Origin: Shinisaurus crocodilurus
Lineage: Eukaryota > Chordata > Lepidosauria > Squamata > Shinisauridae
Direction of reading: 5' to 3'
DNA length: 64,000 nucleotides
Assembly (NCBI GenBank): GCA_021292165.1
Contig: CM037879.1
Location: 41,261,802-41,325,801, forward strand
Shown here: positions 33,998 to 44,528 of the stretch, in pieces
Layout: the number at the start of each line of letters is the position of its first letter
Position numbering within the stretch: the first letter of the stretch is position 1
The notes under the pieces: model-generated
Databases searched by the model: none
What the model saw: the letters and a program-made list of their open reading frames with translations, nothing else
Told to the model about the DNA's origin: nothing
Program-made: the position numbers and the translations under genes

Positions 33998-34085
33998 TAG
34001 AAATTTATTTATTTTATTTATTAATTATATTTATACCCTGCCTTTTTTCCTGCAAAGAACCCAAGGCAGCTTACATAATCACAAA
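33998..34085 (-). mobile_element. MIR-like SINE tail fragment
   Basis: TTTATTTATTTTATTTATT then ATTTATACCCTGCCTTTTTT, CCTGCAAAGAACCCAAGG and CAGCTTACATAATC is the reverse complement of the SINE 3' end. Confidence 0.7.
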
Positions 34086-34327
34086 GAAGTGATTTGCACA
34101 GTCAATCACAAGGCAACAAGTTTTGTTAGAATAATAGCCATTAAGGAAGACTCTGGCCTATTGTTGGGCAGTTGATTCCAAACTGGGAACCTCTCCCCCC
34201 TTCCAGACTCAAACTACCCACACCCACACCCCCTAAGGTGGGTCCTTATTCTTAAGAGCCAATCTTTTAGAGCGCCTGATATTTGTCAGCTGTTCCCTCC
34301 TCCTTAGCTGACATCTGATTTATTATT

Positions 34328-34366
34328 TGCATTTATTTATCGCCCATCTGGCCGGCAAACTGATGG
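34328..34366 (-). mobile_element. L2 3'-tail fragment
   Basis: GCATTTATTTATCGCCCATC then TGGCCGGCAAACT is the reverse complement of the 3' end of the plus-strand L2 at 41.4 kb. Confidence 0.55.
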
Positions 34367-34593
34367 GGGTGGGGGTTTAGTGATGCTTGATTCACCATCC
34401 TCCCGATCAGAGAGCTCAGACTGCTTTCACGGAATTTGACACTAATTGATCCTCCCTGCTGTAGCGTTTATCTCCAAGTCTCCTTGCCTTGGAGAGTCAG
34501 GTGCCTCCCCCCTCCAATTCCACCTCCTCCCCCTCTTCCTCAGAATCTGTTCCCAGATCCTCCACTGTAGGAAGAGTGGGCCCAATCCCTACA

Positions 34594-35043
34594 CATGATA
34601 TGCAGTTAGATCTCCCCAATTTTTTTTTTCTGTTCTTCAGAGCAGTTGTGAGGGGTGGCTAAATTGATTGGGCAAGTTGTGCTGGGTGAAGGATTAACCC
34701 TTTCCCTCTGTGCCATTTTCCCAATCCAATTTCTGCCCCTCCCCACTCTCCAAAGCTGCCATTAGCCCTTGGGGGAGGAGGGAGAACAAGTACAAGCTTT
34801 AAGTGGCTCTGCTCTGATGTTCTCTCAGTTTGTAGCACATTAGTTTTTGGGTGGTACCAGTGGCACTCTCTGTCCAAGCTGCTTTATTTGGGCTTTATTT
34901 TCTCAGTTTGGGGTATATTATAGTCACTGTTGGGCACTTTGGGCAGTATCAAACTATGTCATTCAGTTAGCACAAATGACATTGCACTAGCAGAAACTAG
35001 GTACTGAACTATGCAGGAGAGAAGAATACGACTAAAGTTACAT
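34594..35043. other. Unassigned, no gene seen
   Basis: No recognised feature. TTAGCACAAATGACATTGCAC just before 34992 may belong to the repeat that follows. Confidence 0.3.
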
Positions 35044-35201
35044 TTGCACAAGTGCAGTTGCGCAAGTGGTTGTGCAATATGCTTGTGCAACCCGTTGTGC
35101 AATCTGTTGCGCATAACTCTTGTGCAACCAGCTGCACAACCTGTTGCACATTCCGCTTGTGCAACTAGTTGCACAAGCATAATGGGCAACTGCTTGTGCA
35201 A
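35044..35201. repeat. Phased TTGTGCAA/TTGCACAA octamer array
   Basis: Octamers at 35044, 35058, 35070, 35083, 35095, 35107, 35120, 35132, 35144, 35157, 35169 and 35194 are exact or near-exact TTGTGCAA, TTGCACAA or TTGCGCAA, with one degenerate slot near 35181. Spacing is 12-14 bases throughout, about 12.4 on average. The core resembles the C/EBP consensus TTGCGCAA. It may be a minisatellite inside a MITE or a cluster of binding sites; the sequence does not decide. Confidence 0.75.
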
Positions 35202-36277
35202 AGGAAAGATTAACTATTTGAGTTATATAATCACTTCAAATAAAGTTTTGTAGAAGTTCATGATGCCTCTTATGTGAAGCTTGAAAATAACACTCACTCT
35301 TAATTCCCAGTTCTGAGGATATTCTGCCACTCAGTGTAGGCTTCTGAATGTCATGGAATGTGACTCTAAGCAATAAAGCATATGCATACTCACACAAGGC
35401 AGATGCACAGATGTGTTGTAGTGACACATGCCATAAGTGCCTGACAATCACATCCCAAAACCAACCTGCCCCAGCAGAATTTATTGGGCTCCTGAGGTTG
35501 GATTTTACACTGCAGTTAAGACATCTGAGTGTGGGTGCTACAGTAATTCAGGTGGACCTACTTTCAAATTATACTGCCTTGAATAAGGCAAATTATTTGA
35601 CCACAATTTTACTTAAGGCATAAAAATGGTATATGGGGAGAGATCTTGCAGTAACCAGGGGTTTTACTATCTTGGTTATCATATGAATGTGGAGCCACAC
35701 TGCCCTTGAGGACTTCCTGTCCTGTAGTCTTTTGCCCATTACACCTGGTTCAAAAAGTACCGTAATGTCCATATATGGTTCAGCCTATTTGTTCAGCTGG
35801 TCCACATGAGAGTTTTGGGTTTTTTTGTCCCTCACACTATTGCATGTATTTGCACATGGATTTATACTGTTTGAAAATAGTGGGAAGGCAAAATGGCACA
35901 TTAAATAAGACAATCTGAGAGGGTGCGACAGAAAAGCTGAACATGGATAGCCCTTAAAGAATCGGAGTTAAAGTCCAGTATTATGGCAGAGGGCAAGAGC
36001 CAGAGGTTCAGTCTGAAGCACTGCCAAATATATGTCAGTGCTTCAGACTGGTATTTTAATTATATTTGGCATTTTAATTATATTTGAGGAGAAAGGCTCA
36101 GAAAAGAACTTTGCAGTGGTCACTGGCATGTCTAGTTTTTCTGTCAGCATGGTGGAGTTATCAATATCTACACATATGAGCAAAATATTTGAATAGGAAG
36201 CATCTTTGAAAAATCCAGCCTATCTAAGTTAAATCACAGTTTTCCTGGATTGATGGAGGAAATCAGTAGCCCTTTTT
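35202..36277. other. Unassigned, no gene seen
   Basis: No recognised repeat or exon. The open frame at 35348-35623 shows no family motif. Confidence 0.35.
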
Positions 36278-36278
36278 A

Positions 36279-36322
<44 letters not shown>
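36278..36322. repeat. (CA)n(TA)n compound microsatellite
   Basis: About sixteen CA units run into six or seven TA units. Confidence 0.9.
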
Positions 36323-36323
<1 letters not shown>

Positions 36324-38929
36324 TCTAAATGAATACAACCTATTCAATTGATATACCCATGTATGGATATTCAGGTACATCCAGTGAGTGGGATAAGACC
36401 ATGCAATATCATTATCCCACCATACATAGGGAGATGTTCAGGGGGAAAATATCATTCAGTCCAGTCAGTCAGATTTAATTTTCTCTAATTTTTCCTCTTT
36501 GTTTTCTCTAGGACTTCTTAACTATGCTGCCATCAATTCCTCTTTTTGGAAAGTTTGGCCAAGCCTATTCCAGAGCTGGGCAAATAGTATAAATACTTCT
36601 CTACCAACCCGATGAATAAAGGTGTGTGCGTTTTTTTGAAAATATAAAACAAAAGTGTTACTTATGATCACCATGTTCTACTTCCAAGATCTTTACCTAC
36701 AGGCAACTTCAGTATAAACTGAGTTTTGGAATTCTGAATTAAGAGCTCCAAAGCAATCAGTAAGTTAGACTGCAGATTGAACAGCTGTGGTGGTTTTTGT
36801 GAAGGGCATCCGAAAACATCCTTAGAGACAGATCTTCATCTTTCCTTTCAATATTCAGTAGCTCTTAACGTGTGTAATATATCTAGTCCATTTTCTTCGT
36901 TGACAAGATTGGAAATCAAAGGCATTGTGGAATGAGCTCAACAACTTGAAGATGCTGATAAATATACTTATCCATATAATAACAGTGTTTTTACAGTTGG
37001 TTCTGAGATGTAGCCTTTTTCTTCAGTGGAAAAATAAACAAAAAGTACAATAAAAATACATTTTAAATGCTTGCTTTGTGAATTATGTCCTATCATCTCT
37101 ATGCGATTAAATCAGTCATTGGTAATCTGGTGTAATGCAAGAGGATACCCTAGCATTTGCAAAATGCCAGGGGAATGTGCATATATTGCACCCCAATCTT
37201 AAATATACCTATTTATGAGAAAGTTCCTTTGATTTCAATGAACATGCCAGCCCTGCCATGGGAAGTAATCAATCATATCATTCATCTAACTCACATGCTC
37301 CCCAATTCCTGATGTCATTCTGGCAGGCTCTCTCTCTCTCTTGTACTCTTCCTGACTTTGGTGACCCTTGTCTCTTTAGCACTGGTATAGGGGGCACTCA
37401 GGGATTATGCCACTATTTGGGTGTCATTGCCGAATTTTGCTGCTCTACTGGTCTGCTTCTTAGGCATTTGTATTTCATAGAACCTGGTCAATGAGCCCTC
37501 ATTCAAGTTCTCTGTACAGGCAGTGGCTTAATGCTAGGGTAGACTCAGCCATATTATTTTACATACTGTTTCATAACATCTGATGTTATAAGATACAAAG
37601 AAAGGAGAACCAAGCCCTTAGGGGCAGGTGCAACACATACATCATTTTCTAAATGACAGTGATACAAATCAAAGATGTCAGGGTTTTTTAAAAGCGTATT
37701 TGGATGTTTTTTCGTACTTATGAGCGGAGTAGCTGATCAAATTCAAACTTTGAAAGTTTTGTATTTATGTTCTGCAACAGGAAATGAATGTCCTTTAATT
37801 TTGGTAAGTGAGTGGTGGCAACCTGAGGCAAGTCCCTCCTGTTACGATTTAATTTCACCAAATAAATCGGAGTGCTTTTGTTCAGGGGGCTGAAGGGAAG
37901 ACACTCACACAAAGGTGTTGATGAATAAGGGATACCACAGTAATTTTTAGATGTGAGGGCTATCTCTTTGATTGCTCCAGCTTTGAGGTAGCTCATCTCT
38001 TCATGATAATTTGCCCTATGTTGTTACTTACCTTTCTACCACATTTTCCCATCAGTTCGATTAGAACCAGCAATGCCTTTATCAGATTAATCTTTCTTTC
38101 TTGGTTTCTTTTAAATATCTCTGACCCCAGGATAAACATAACCTATGCCAAGCAAGCCATCACTGAAGCTGCTGGAGTTTTCAGTTGCTGATGGTACTCT
38201 GCATATATTAAGGTTAAAAAGAGTACTTCCAATTCACTCTAATCCACTCACATCTATTGTGTAGTCCTTATTCAATCTCTCTCCTTTTCTTCCTCCCAAA
38301 CAGACCAATTTTAATAATCCTTTCCATGGTCAAAAATATGCCTGTGATTTTTATGAGGCAGACTTAAGAGATGACTACACTGTGCCCATTTTGCACTAAT
38401 GTAATTTTGTAGGAAATAATGCACTTAAAAGAAATGGATATGGGTGTTATTTATTTCAGAAATTCATGATCGCATCTATTTCTAGCCATATATTTCATAC
38501 TACTACTACAGTTTTACAAGTTAAAGGGTGGAATTCTTCTAACTATTCATGTAGGAGGAGTTAAACCTCAGCTGAGGCAATTAAGTAGCTAGGAAGGATA
38601 CTAGTTGAGGAAGGCCCTGAGTGTCACTTCTACGACCTTCTGATTAGAGAGCAGTGCTACTGCTTAACTTGCTTATTCTGACATTTTTGCCTCCCCACCC
38701 CTTTATCCTGCTTATGCTTCTCCCAACCCTGCCCTGCTTTACTGTTCTTCTTAAATGTCTAACTTTGTGCCTTCTCCCATGTTTCCTCTTGCATAAAACA
38801 TCTCCTCCTTGCTACCACAATGCTACTTTTGAGCCATTTTACCAGTCTTTCCACCCCCATAGAAATATTTCCTGAATATCAGAATGCATGTTCTTTTTGG
38901 AAACCCAGCTACATGATTGGAGAAGCACA
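36323..38929. other. Unassigned, no gene seen
   Basis: A long stretch with no recognised repeat, exon or RNA gene. Open frames at 37258-37494, 37675-37893 and 38654-38875 lack recognisable domains. Pyrimidine-rich blocks near 38660-38780 explain the last one. Confidence 0.35.
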
Positions 38930-39275
38930 CCATCTTCGTAGCTGGGTCTCCGAGCTCGGAGCAACTCTCCCCGCCTTACAGCCAGCACAGAAAGAACTGC
39001 ACTGGCTGCGCCTCTGGGGTTGCAAGAGCAATCTCAGAGACAGGTTTAGGGGGTGCTCAGGGGGGCAGGGAGGGGAGGAGATGGGCATCGCCACGATATG
39101 AAGTATCCTGGCAGTGCCTCAGCCTCCTTGCCTCGTGCACCGTCTAAGTGTTTTGCAGGGCGGGAGGAATGTGGAGGCGACCTTTGTGTCCATGCTCCTT
39201 CCGCCCTGCAAAAATTGCCTGTGGAATCCTCCAAGTTTGGAGGGTTAGGGACATCCCAACTGGATTGCACCCTAC
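38930..39275. repeat. GC-rich repeat with 25-bp-arm hairpin
   Basis: A GC-rich island stands in AT-rich surroundings. The arm TTTTGCAGGGCGGGAGGAAT (39151-39170, arm to 39175) is mirrored at 39189-39213 with about three mismatches. The block ends with CTGGATTGCACCCTACATTA, a wording typical of MITE ends here. Overlapping open frames on both strands are not taken as genes. Confidence 0.5.
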
Positions 39276-40539
39276 ATTAGGAAAGAACTTAATTATATTT
39301 GCTGCCTCTAAAGTAGACTAATAGGATACTGCCCCTTGAATCAGAAGATGTATAGTAAAATATTAACAGAAATGGGCCAAACTGGCATGGGTCAACTCAC
39401 AGGAGAGTTCCACTATCAACACAATAAGGTTCAGATGCTTCATAGGGCAATGTAGAGCATCTTTGCTGGTCCCAGGCACTCCACCATCCCCATCTCGATT
39501 TGGGTTTGAAAGACCGAGAAAAAGTGGGGCTGCATGGAGAGTAAGCTGTAAGCAAGCAAAAATTTTAACTTCGCACAACATCATTACTGATTGTGGGGCA
39601 TCAGCCTTAATTTCCAATTTTGTGGTTTTGTGGAGCTTGAGCCTTAACTCTGGTTTAAAATCAACAGGTTTTCTTATCATTGAACCAATGGCTCAATCTT
39701 ATTCATGCTTATTCAAAAGTAAGTACCACTCTGTTTAATGGTACCTTGGTACCTGTTCCCAAGTGAGCATGCCAAGGATTGTCTTAGCTGGGAACTAGAA
39801 GAAAGTTTTGAAGCAAGAGGGGAAAGGAATTCTAGGATTTTCTTCCTCTTATTTTTTGAGGGAAAGCTTTGTAGTTTAAAACTAGTGATGGGCAAGAATT
39901 CAGAACTGGAGAGAGTTGGAATATGGTTATGAGACAAGGCCAGATCCATCTAAATTCAGGGCCAGTCCCACTTCTTCACTAAACTCATCCTTGCAAAGGG
40001 AGAGGGATAATTAGCAAGAAATGACACTACTGAGATGCTGAAACGCATTCAGCCATTTAAGGATGAAACCTACAAAGCCATTTCAGGTGAGCCCTCATAC
40101 CACTGGTTCCCCTGGGCACCAGAGAGCGAAGGAGGGAAGCCTTGTATTGAGACTTTACTATTCCTGCCACTTACCTGTCAGGAAAACGGAAAGGGAACAG
40201 GACAATAGGACAGGGTTCAGGGGCTTGTGGACAAGTTGAGGCAGGAGCTCATAAGGACAGGCATTTGGATCCCATCATACTCATGATAATATCATTAGGG
40301 GAACCAAAGGGCCTGAATTACAGAATTTGCCTCAGCAAAAATAGAAACCTCCGTCCCTTTTTGCTTTTGGAAAATAGCTCAGTTTGTTCAATTCCAAATC
40401 AAGCCAAGGTGGGTTCACCAATCACTATTTAAAACTATGAGTTGGATAGATTTATGGTGGACATGGTGTGACAACTGACATCTGAACTGGGGTCTTAGAG
40501 GGACTAGGGGTCCTTGCCACCTGTACATTTGGACCCTGT
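39276..40539. other. Unassigned; GTAAGT-type half repeat at 39.69 kb
   Basis: CAATCTTATTCATGCTTATT then CAAAAGTAAGTACCACTCTG at 39694-39733 is half of the palindromic unit at 28.94 kb. Otherwise nothing is recognised. Confidence 0.4.
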
Positions 40540-41445
40540 CCAAGTGCCTGGAGTCAGTGGGTGGCTGGATGGGAAGGAACATGCTGAAGCTGAACACCAA
40601 CAAGACCAAGGTACTTCTGGTGGGGGACAAGGGGAGGTTAGGGGATGTTGAGCCTGGTGCTGAATGGGGTACATCTACGCCTGAAGGACCAGGTCCGCAG
40701 CTTGGGGGTCATTCTAGACTCCCAGCTGTCCATGGAGGCTCAGGTGGCAGCTGTGAGCCGGGCGGTGCTGTATCAACTCCATCTGATACGGCAGCTGCGC
40801 CCCTACCTTCCTAATCACCTGCTTCCCATTGGTGGTTCATGCCTTGGTCTCCTCTCACCTAGACTACTGTAATGCGCTCTACGTGGGGTTACCCTTGAAG
40901 ATGGTTTGGAAGCTACAGCTGGTACAGAACGCAGCAGCTTGTCTGGTTAAAGGCAGCCGCCGGCGGGATCACATCACTCCAGTGCTCAAGGAGCTGCACT
41001 GGCTACCAGTTGCTTGCTGAGCTTAATTCAAGGTGTGGGTTTTTACCTTTAAAACCCTATACGGCTCCGGTCCAGTCTATCTCAAGGAGCGTCTCCAGCA
41101 ACACCAAGTAGGCCGCTCAGCAAGATCTGCCACAGACGGCCTTCTCCTTGTCCCTTCAGCCAGAGCAGCTAGACTGGTGGGGACTAGGAAGAGGGCCTTT
41201 TCTGTGGCGGCCCCCATACTGTGGAACTCTGTCCCGAGTGACCTCTGCCATGCCCCCTCTGCTGAGCTTCTGCCGCTCACTAAAAACTTGGCTGTTCAGG
41301 CGGGAATATGGGGTGGGCTAAGATTTTAAAATTTTATACTGTTTTAAATGTATTTTATCCTGTTTTTATCTTGTGTACATCACCCAGGGTGGCTGGTTTG
41401 CCAGCCAGATGGGCGATAAATAAATGTAAATAATAATACATTTAT
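40540..41445 (+). mobile_element. L2-clade LINE 3' third
   Basis: A 5'-truncated plus-strand L2 of a different subfamily from the 14.4-17.5 kb copy. It holds the C-terminal part of ORF2 and a 3' end of CATCACCCAGGGTGGCTGG, GCCAGATGGGCGATAAATAA and an AATG-type tail near 41435. The 5' break near 40540 is approximate. Confidence 0.85.
40557..41329 (+). pseudogene. L2 ORF2 C-terminal remnant
   Basis: Several frames together match the region after the L2 catalytic site. MLKLNTNKTKVLLVG (40557-40625) is in one frame. LKDQVRSLGVILDSQLSMEA and VLYQLHLIRQLRPYLP (40645-40815) are in another, after a frameshift near 40640. HALVSSHLDYCNALYVGLPL, QNAAACLVKGSRRRDHITPV and LKELHWLP (40829-41017) come after a second shift near 40815. 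Stops at 41018-41020 are followed by TFKTLYGSGPVYLKERL and KRAFSVAAPILWNSVP (41033-41260). The frame is broken at several points and the polymerase core is absent. Confidence 0.85.
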
Positions 41446-41649
41446 TTTTTACATCAACAAAAACACGCTTGGTGAATCACAATATAGGATAGAGCTAATT
41501 CTCTTATTAATTCAGCCTCTTTTGTTATAATCATGGTTTATGGTAGAGGTGCCCCTTGGTAAGAAACCTGCCAAATTACAAAGGAATAAGTGCAGTGGCT
41601 TTTGTGCTAAGCACCATCAAAGTTGGTAAGCATAAACTCCACCCTGACT

Positions 41650-41926
41650 GCTCCAAATGTCAGAGGTGAAGTGCACCATCTGTGGCTCTGCCATTCACAG
41701 CTGAGCCAACACTCTTCATGGCTGCCCAGTACAAAGAGGGCATGACTCTCCTACTGAAGGTGGTGCAGGCCAGCAGCATGTAACATGCGATCACCAGCTC
41801 CACCGGGCGCCTGAAACGGACAGATTCCACCAGGCTGAATGGCCGGTCATCCAACACCAACATCTTACTGATGTGGTTGGCGTTGGAAACTATCATCTCG
41901 TGGCTAGGGAAGTATGAGAAATTCAT
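41650..41926 (-). pseudogene. Fossil hAT (ZBED-type) transposase segment
   Basis: An 88-codon minus-strand frame contains HISKMLVLDDRPFSLVESVR, FRRPVELVIACY and TTFSRRVMPSLY in the order found in hAT/ZBED transposases: an entry to the catalytic domain with a DDRPFS-like motif, then an SR-TFSR-P-Y motif before the RNase H-like core. The catalytic residues, BED finger and C-terminal dimerisation domain are not present in readable form. It is a relic of an autonomous hAT unrelated in sequence to the one at 47.6 kb. A domesticated host exon is less likely, as no flanking coding or splice structure is seen. Confidence 0.6.
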
Positions 41927-42055
41927 TTCAGTTCATCTTTTTAAACCAGAATTTACCCAGTTTACACCTCCTGGACCCAAACGCAATCGGTGGCCAAAGT
42001 CTGTACATTTCCAAGCTTGCGGAACATTTGAAAAATACGTACGGTACATTTGAAA

Positions 42056-42086
42056 ATGTACAATGTACAATACGTACATTGTACAT
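42056..42086. repeat. Perfect 12-bp-arm palindrome
   Basis: ATGTACAATGTA (42056-42067) and TACATTGTACAT (42075-42086) are exact reverse complements around a 7-base loop. Further GTAC/ACGTAC motifs surround it from 42035. Confidence 0.85.
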
Positions 42087-42220
42087 GGAAAAATGCAAAA
42101 CCAACAACATGTAAAGTAAAATGCTAAATTACAACACACACACCCCAAACTCAAGTAAATTAATTAAAAATGCCAAATTCATTCAAATGACAAGACAGCC
42201 TGATTTTTAAGTTTCAGGTA

Positions 42221-42471
42221 CAGTAATACCTTGTATTGCAAGTAACTTGGTTTGAGAGCATTTTGCAAGACAAGCAAATTTTTAAATATTTATTTAAATT
42301 TTTTTTACTTGATATACAAGCGACGTCTTGCAATACAAGTACTGTAGTACGGCTTAAATTAAAAATCTCTGTACAAATTTTTTTGGGGGGGATTTCGTTT
42401 TGATATAAGAGTGTTTTGGATTACAAGCACGTTTCCGGAACGAATTATGCTCTCAATCCAAGGCATGACTG
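42221..42471. mobile_element. Mariner-like (TcMar) MITE
   Basis: It starts CAGTAATACCTTGTATTGC and ends GGCATGACTG, with TA at 42219-42220 and 42472-42473. It shares TTTGAGAGC, GACGTCTTGCAATACAAG, GGATTACAAGCACGTTTCCG and GAACGAATTATGCTCTCAAT with the opposite-strand copy at 21.57 kb. There is no transposase. Confidence 0.85.
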
Positions 42472-42473
42472 TA

Positions 42474-42772
42474 TTACTACCTCAGAATTCCAGGCCTCCT
42501 GATTATACTAAAGAATGCTGAATGCAAGTCTTGTCTTTTCAAATACTAGGTAAAGCAAACTTTGTTCAAACAGATAAGATTCTTCTCTGAAAGAACACTT
42601 AAAAAAAAAATAGGATACTGGATTTTATCAATACAATAAAGAAGCAACCCTGGAGAGATCCAATTTTATTTCATCTACTGTATTGGTAAAATCCCTCTTC
42701 AGGCTTACCCCCGTGTAATACCAGACAAGAATCTCAGAAACAGATGGAAGCTGTTTTACCCAGGAACTTATC
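42474..42772. other. Unassigned, no gene seen
   Basis: No recognised feature. Confidence 0.3.
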
Positions 42773-42776
42773 CTAG

Positions 42777-43048
42777 TGTGGTAGAGAGGGCCAGATGGTC
42801 CAGCTCTCCAAATAAAATATTTCAGAGTCTTTAAAGTAAGTAAAGATTTTATTAATATTGATGGTTGATCATCGTGTAATACACAAGGAAGATTAATTAC
42901 ACACCCTAATTAAATGTAACAGAGTGGAAGAAGCAGAGCGCTGTTTGGCACAGAGCAACTTTTCTGTTCCTCCATAAGCCAGGCAGCTGTATTGTGATAA
43001 AACTCACAGAGCAGACACCAGAAGGCAGAGGTGGGTCCTATAAGGTCA
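42777..43048 (-). mobile_element. Possible short solo LTR
   Basis: TGTGGTAG...AAGGTCA is flanked by CTAG at 42773-42776 and 43049-43052. On the minus strand an AATAAAATC lies near 42847-42856, about 70 bases before the end. A 4-bp duplication can occur by chance, so confidence is modest. Confidence 0.4.
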
Positions 43049-43087
43049 CTAGTAGAATTCCAAGTGCATTAAGCAATTTAGAACATG

Positions 43088-43222
43088 GGCAGGCAACTTG
43101 TGGCCCTCCAGGTGTTTTGGCCTACAACTACAATTAGCCTTCGCCAACATAGCCAATGGTGAGGGACCATGGGAATTGTAGGCCAAAACATCTGGAGGAC
43201 CACAAGTTGCATACCCCTGCTT
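43088..43222. repeat. Palindromic CCAACCTGGTGCC-family MITE
   Basis: GGCAACTTGTGGCCCTCCAG, TGTTTTGGCCTACAACTAC and the mirrored GGAATTGTAGGCCAAAACA, TCTGGAGGACCACAAGTTGC make a hairpin-like unit of the family at 20.48 kb, with a diverged outer part. Confidence 0.7.
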
Positions 43223-43679
43223 TAGAATGTAAAAAACCTACATTCTACCTACAGAATGCTAGACTTTTTATTTCTAATCAAACCATACATTTGTGTGTGT
43301 AGCTTTATACAACTTTGCCAACAATTTGAGTTGATGATATCACGCTTCATGCAGCAAAGTAAGCCATGATTGGCTGTGGTTCTCTGGTGCCTGCTTACTG
43401 ATTGTTTAGGGACTTCATAGTTTATGGCCCCAATCCAATTCACAGTTATACAAACTTAAGCCCCATTGAAACGGCAGAATTCTGTACTAGGTTGTGGACT
43501 ACACGTTTATTGCAGGAAATACTGGAGTGCCACCATGTGTAGCCATGGCACACATAATGATCATGTGTGTAGCAGATTTCAGCTGATATACTTATAGGAA
43601 AACCTCAGTCACAAAAACATCAGGTTGTTTACCCTGGTCATCAAGGATGAGAAAGTGTTGATTGCAGGCACCTATATAC
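43223..43679. other. Unassigned, no gene seen
   Basis: No recognised feature. Confidence 0.3.
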
Positions 43680-44528
43680 TTTTAATTGGAACTGCATTCT
43701 TTGAGCTGCACTTAAAGCAGGATTTAGGCAAATTGGAACCGGTTCAGAAGAGGGCAACCAAGATGGTCAGCGGTATGCAAAACAAATCCTATGATCCTAC
43801 GGCTTTCACACAGAAGAGGGCAAAGACTTGGGGCCGGTTCATATGACACAGGCGGCGAGCAGGGGAGGCCCCGCATGCATGGGCGGACTGCAGTGGAGCC
43901 AGCAGTCCCTTCGCTGCAGCGTGGGCCTCCCGGCTGCTAGGGGGCAGCAGCTCGGGATGCCCAGTGGGGCCGTTTGCCCCTACAGGCCTGGAGCAGCCGC
44001 AGCTCCGGCCGCTCTGGGCTGACGCCTCTCTGCGGCCATGGGAGGCCCCCATGGGACAGCCGCCCACTGTCCGCATGGCAGGGCCGCCAAATGTGATAGG
44101 GGCTTACCCCTCTACCACCCATGGTAACTTTCTGTGCTTCCCGCGTGCAGCTGTCCTGCTGGCTGGCGTTCACACGACACGGGAACCACGGGGGACTTCT
44201 GCTCCCCCGCGGTTCCCGTGTTGTGTGAACCGGCCCTTGATCTCTGCTGCCCCAGAAGGTAGGACTATATCTAATGGGCTTAAGTTACTGGACAGTAACT
44301 TTAAATTGAACAGCACGAGAAACTTCTTGACAGTAAGATCGGTTTGATAATGGGAACAAGTTACCTCTCCCTCACTGGTGGTCTTCAAGCAAAGGCTGTG
44401 CAGCCATCTATTGGATTTCCATCTAGCTCTGGATTTCCTGCATTGAGTAGGAGGTTGGACTAGATGACCTTCAACCCCCCCCCCACAGTTCTATGATTCT
44501 TTAATACTATTCCATGATTCTATGAGTC
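43680..44528 (+). mobile_element. CR1-group LINE 3' end, interrupted
   Basis: The left part (to 43830) encodes GKLEPVQKRATKMVSGM. The right part (from 44237) encodes STRNFLTVRSV and continues to GAGGTTGGACTAGATGACC, ending in CTATGATTC...CTATGATTCTATGAG, the CR1 3' tail in plus orientation. A 406-base element splits it. The 5' break is approximate. Confidence 0.8.
43831..44236. mobile_element. GC-rich DNA element nested in CR1
   Basis: The left end GGGCCGGTTCATATGACAC and the right end, whose reverse complement is GGGCCGGTTCACACAACAC, are terminal inverted repeats. TTG lies on both sides at 43828-43830 and 44237-44239, a 3-base duplication as PIF/Harbinger elements make. Removing the element and one TTG restores a continuous CR1 reading across the junction. 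The interior is GC-rich (AGCAGCCGCAGCTCCGG) with no transposase; open frames on both strands reflect composition. Confidence 0.8.

Larger units (their letters stand above)
33891..34593 (-). mobile_element. LTR-like remnant with nested insertions
   Basis: The segment runs from TGTCAAGGC to CCCTACA on the plus strand, so it has TG...CA ends in either reading. The minus-strand 3' part contains ACTGATAAAGCTTTTCGG. Candidate SINE and L2 tails lie inside it. Flanks CTGGG and CATGA do not match, so a target duplication is not supported and the call is tentative. Confidence 0.3.

Noticed and set aside
33891..34593. Confident solo LTR
   Set aside because: The TG...CA ends are present but the flanking bases do not match, so it is listed only as a tentative remnant.
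35044..35201. CRISPR-like array
   Set aside because: The repeated unit is 8 bases with 4-6-base spacers, far too short, and the genome is a vertebrate's.
36323..38929. Possible host exons among small frames
   Set aside because: No recognisable domain, splice-site pairing or similarity to known vertebrate proteins could be seen.
43789..44347. Open frames of 95-127 codons as genes
   Set aside because: They run across the borders of an inserted DNA element and the CR1 it interrupts, so the reading is an accident of insertion.
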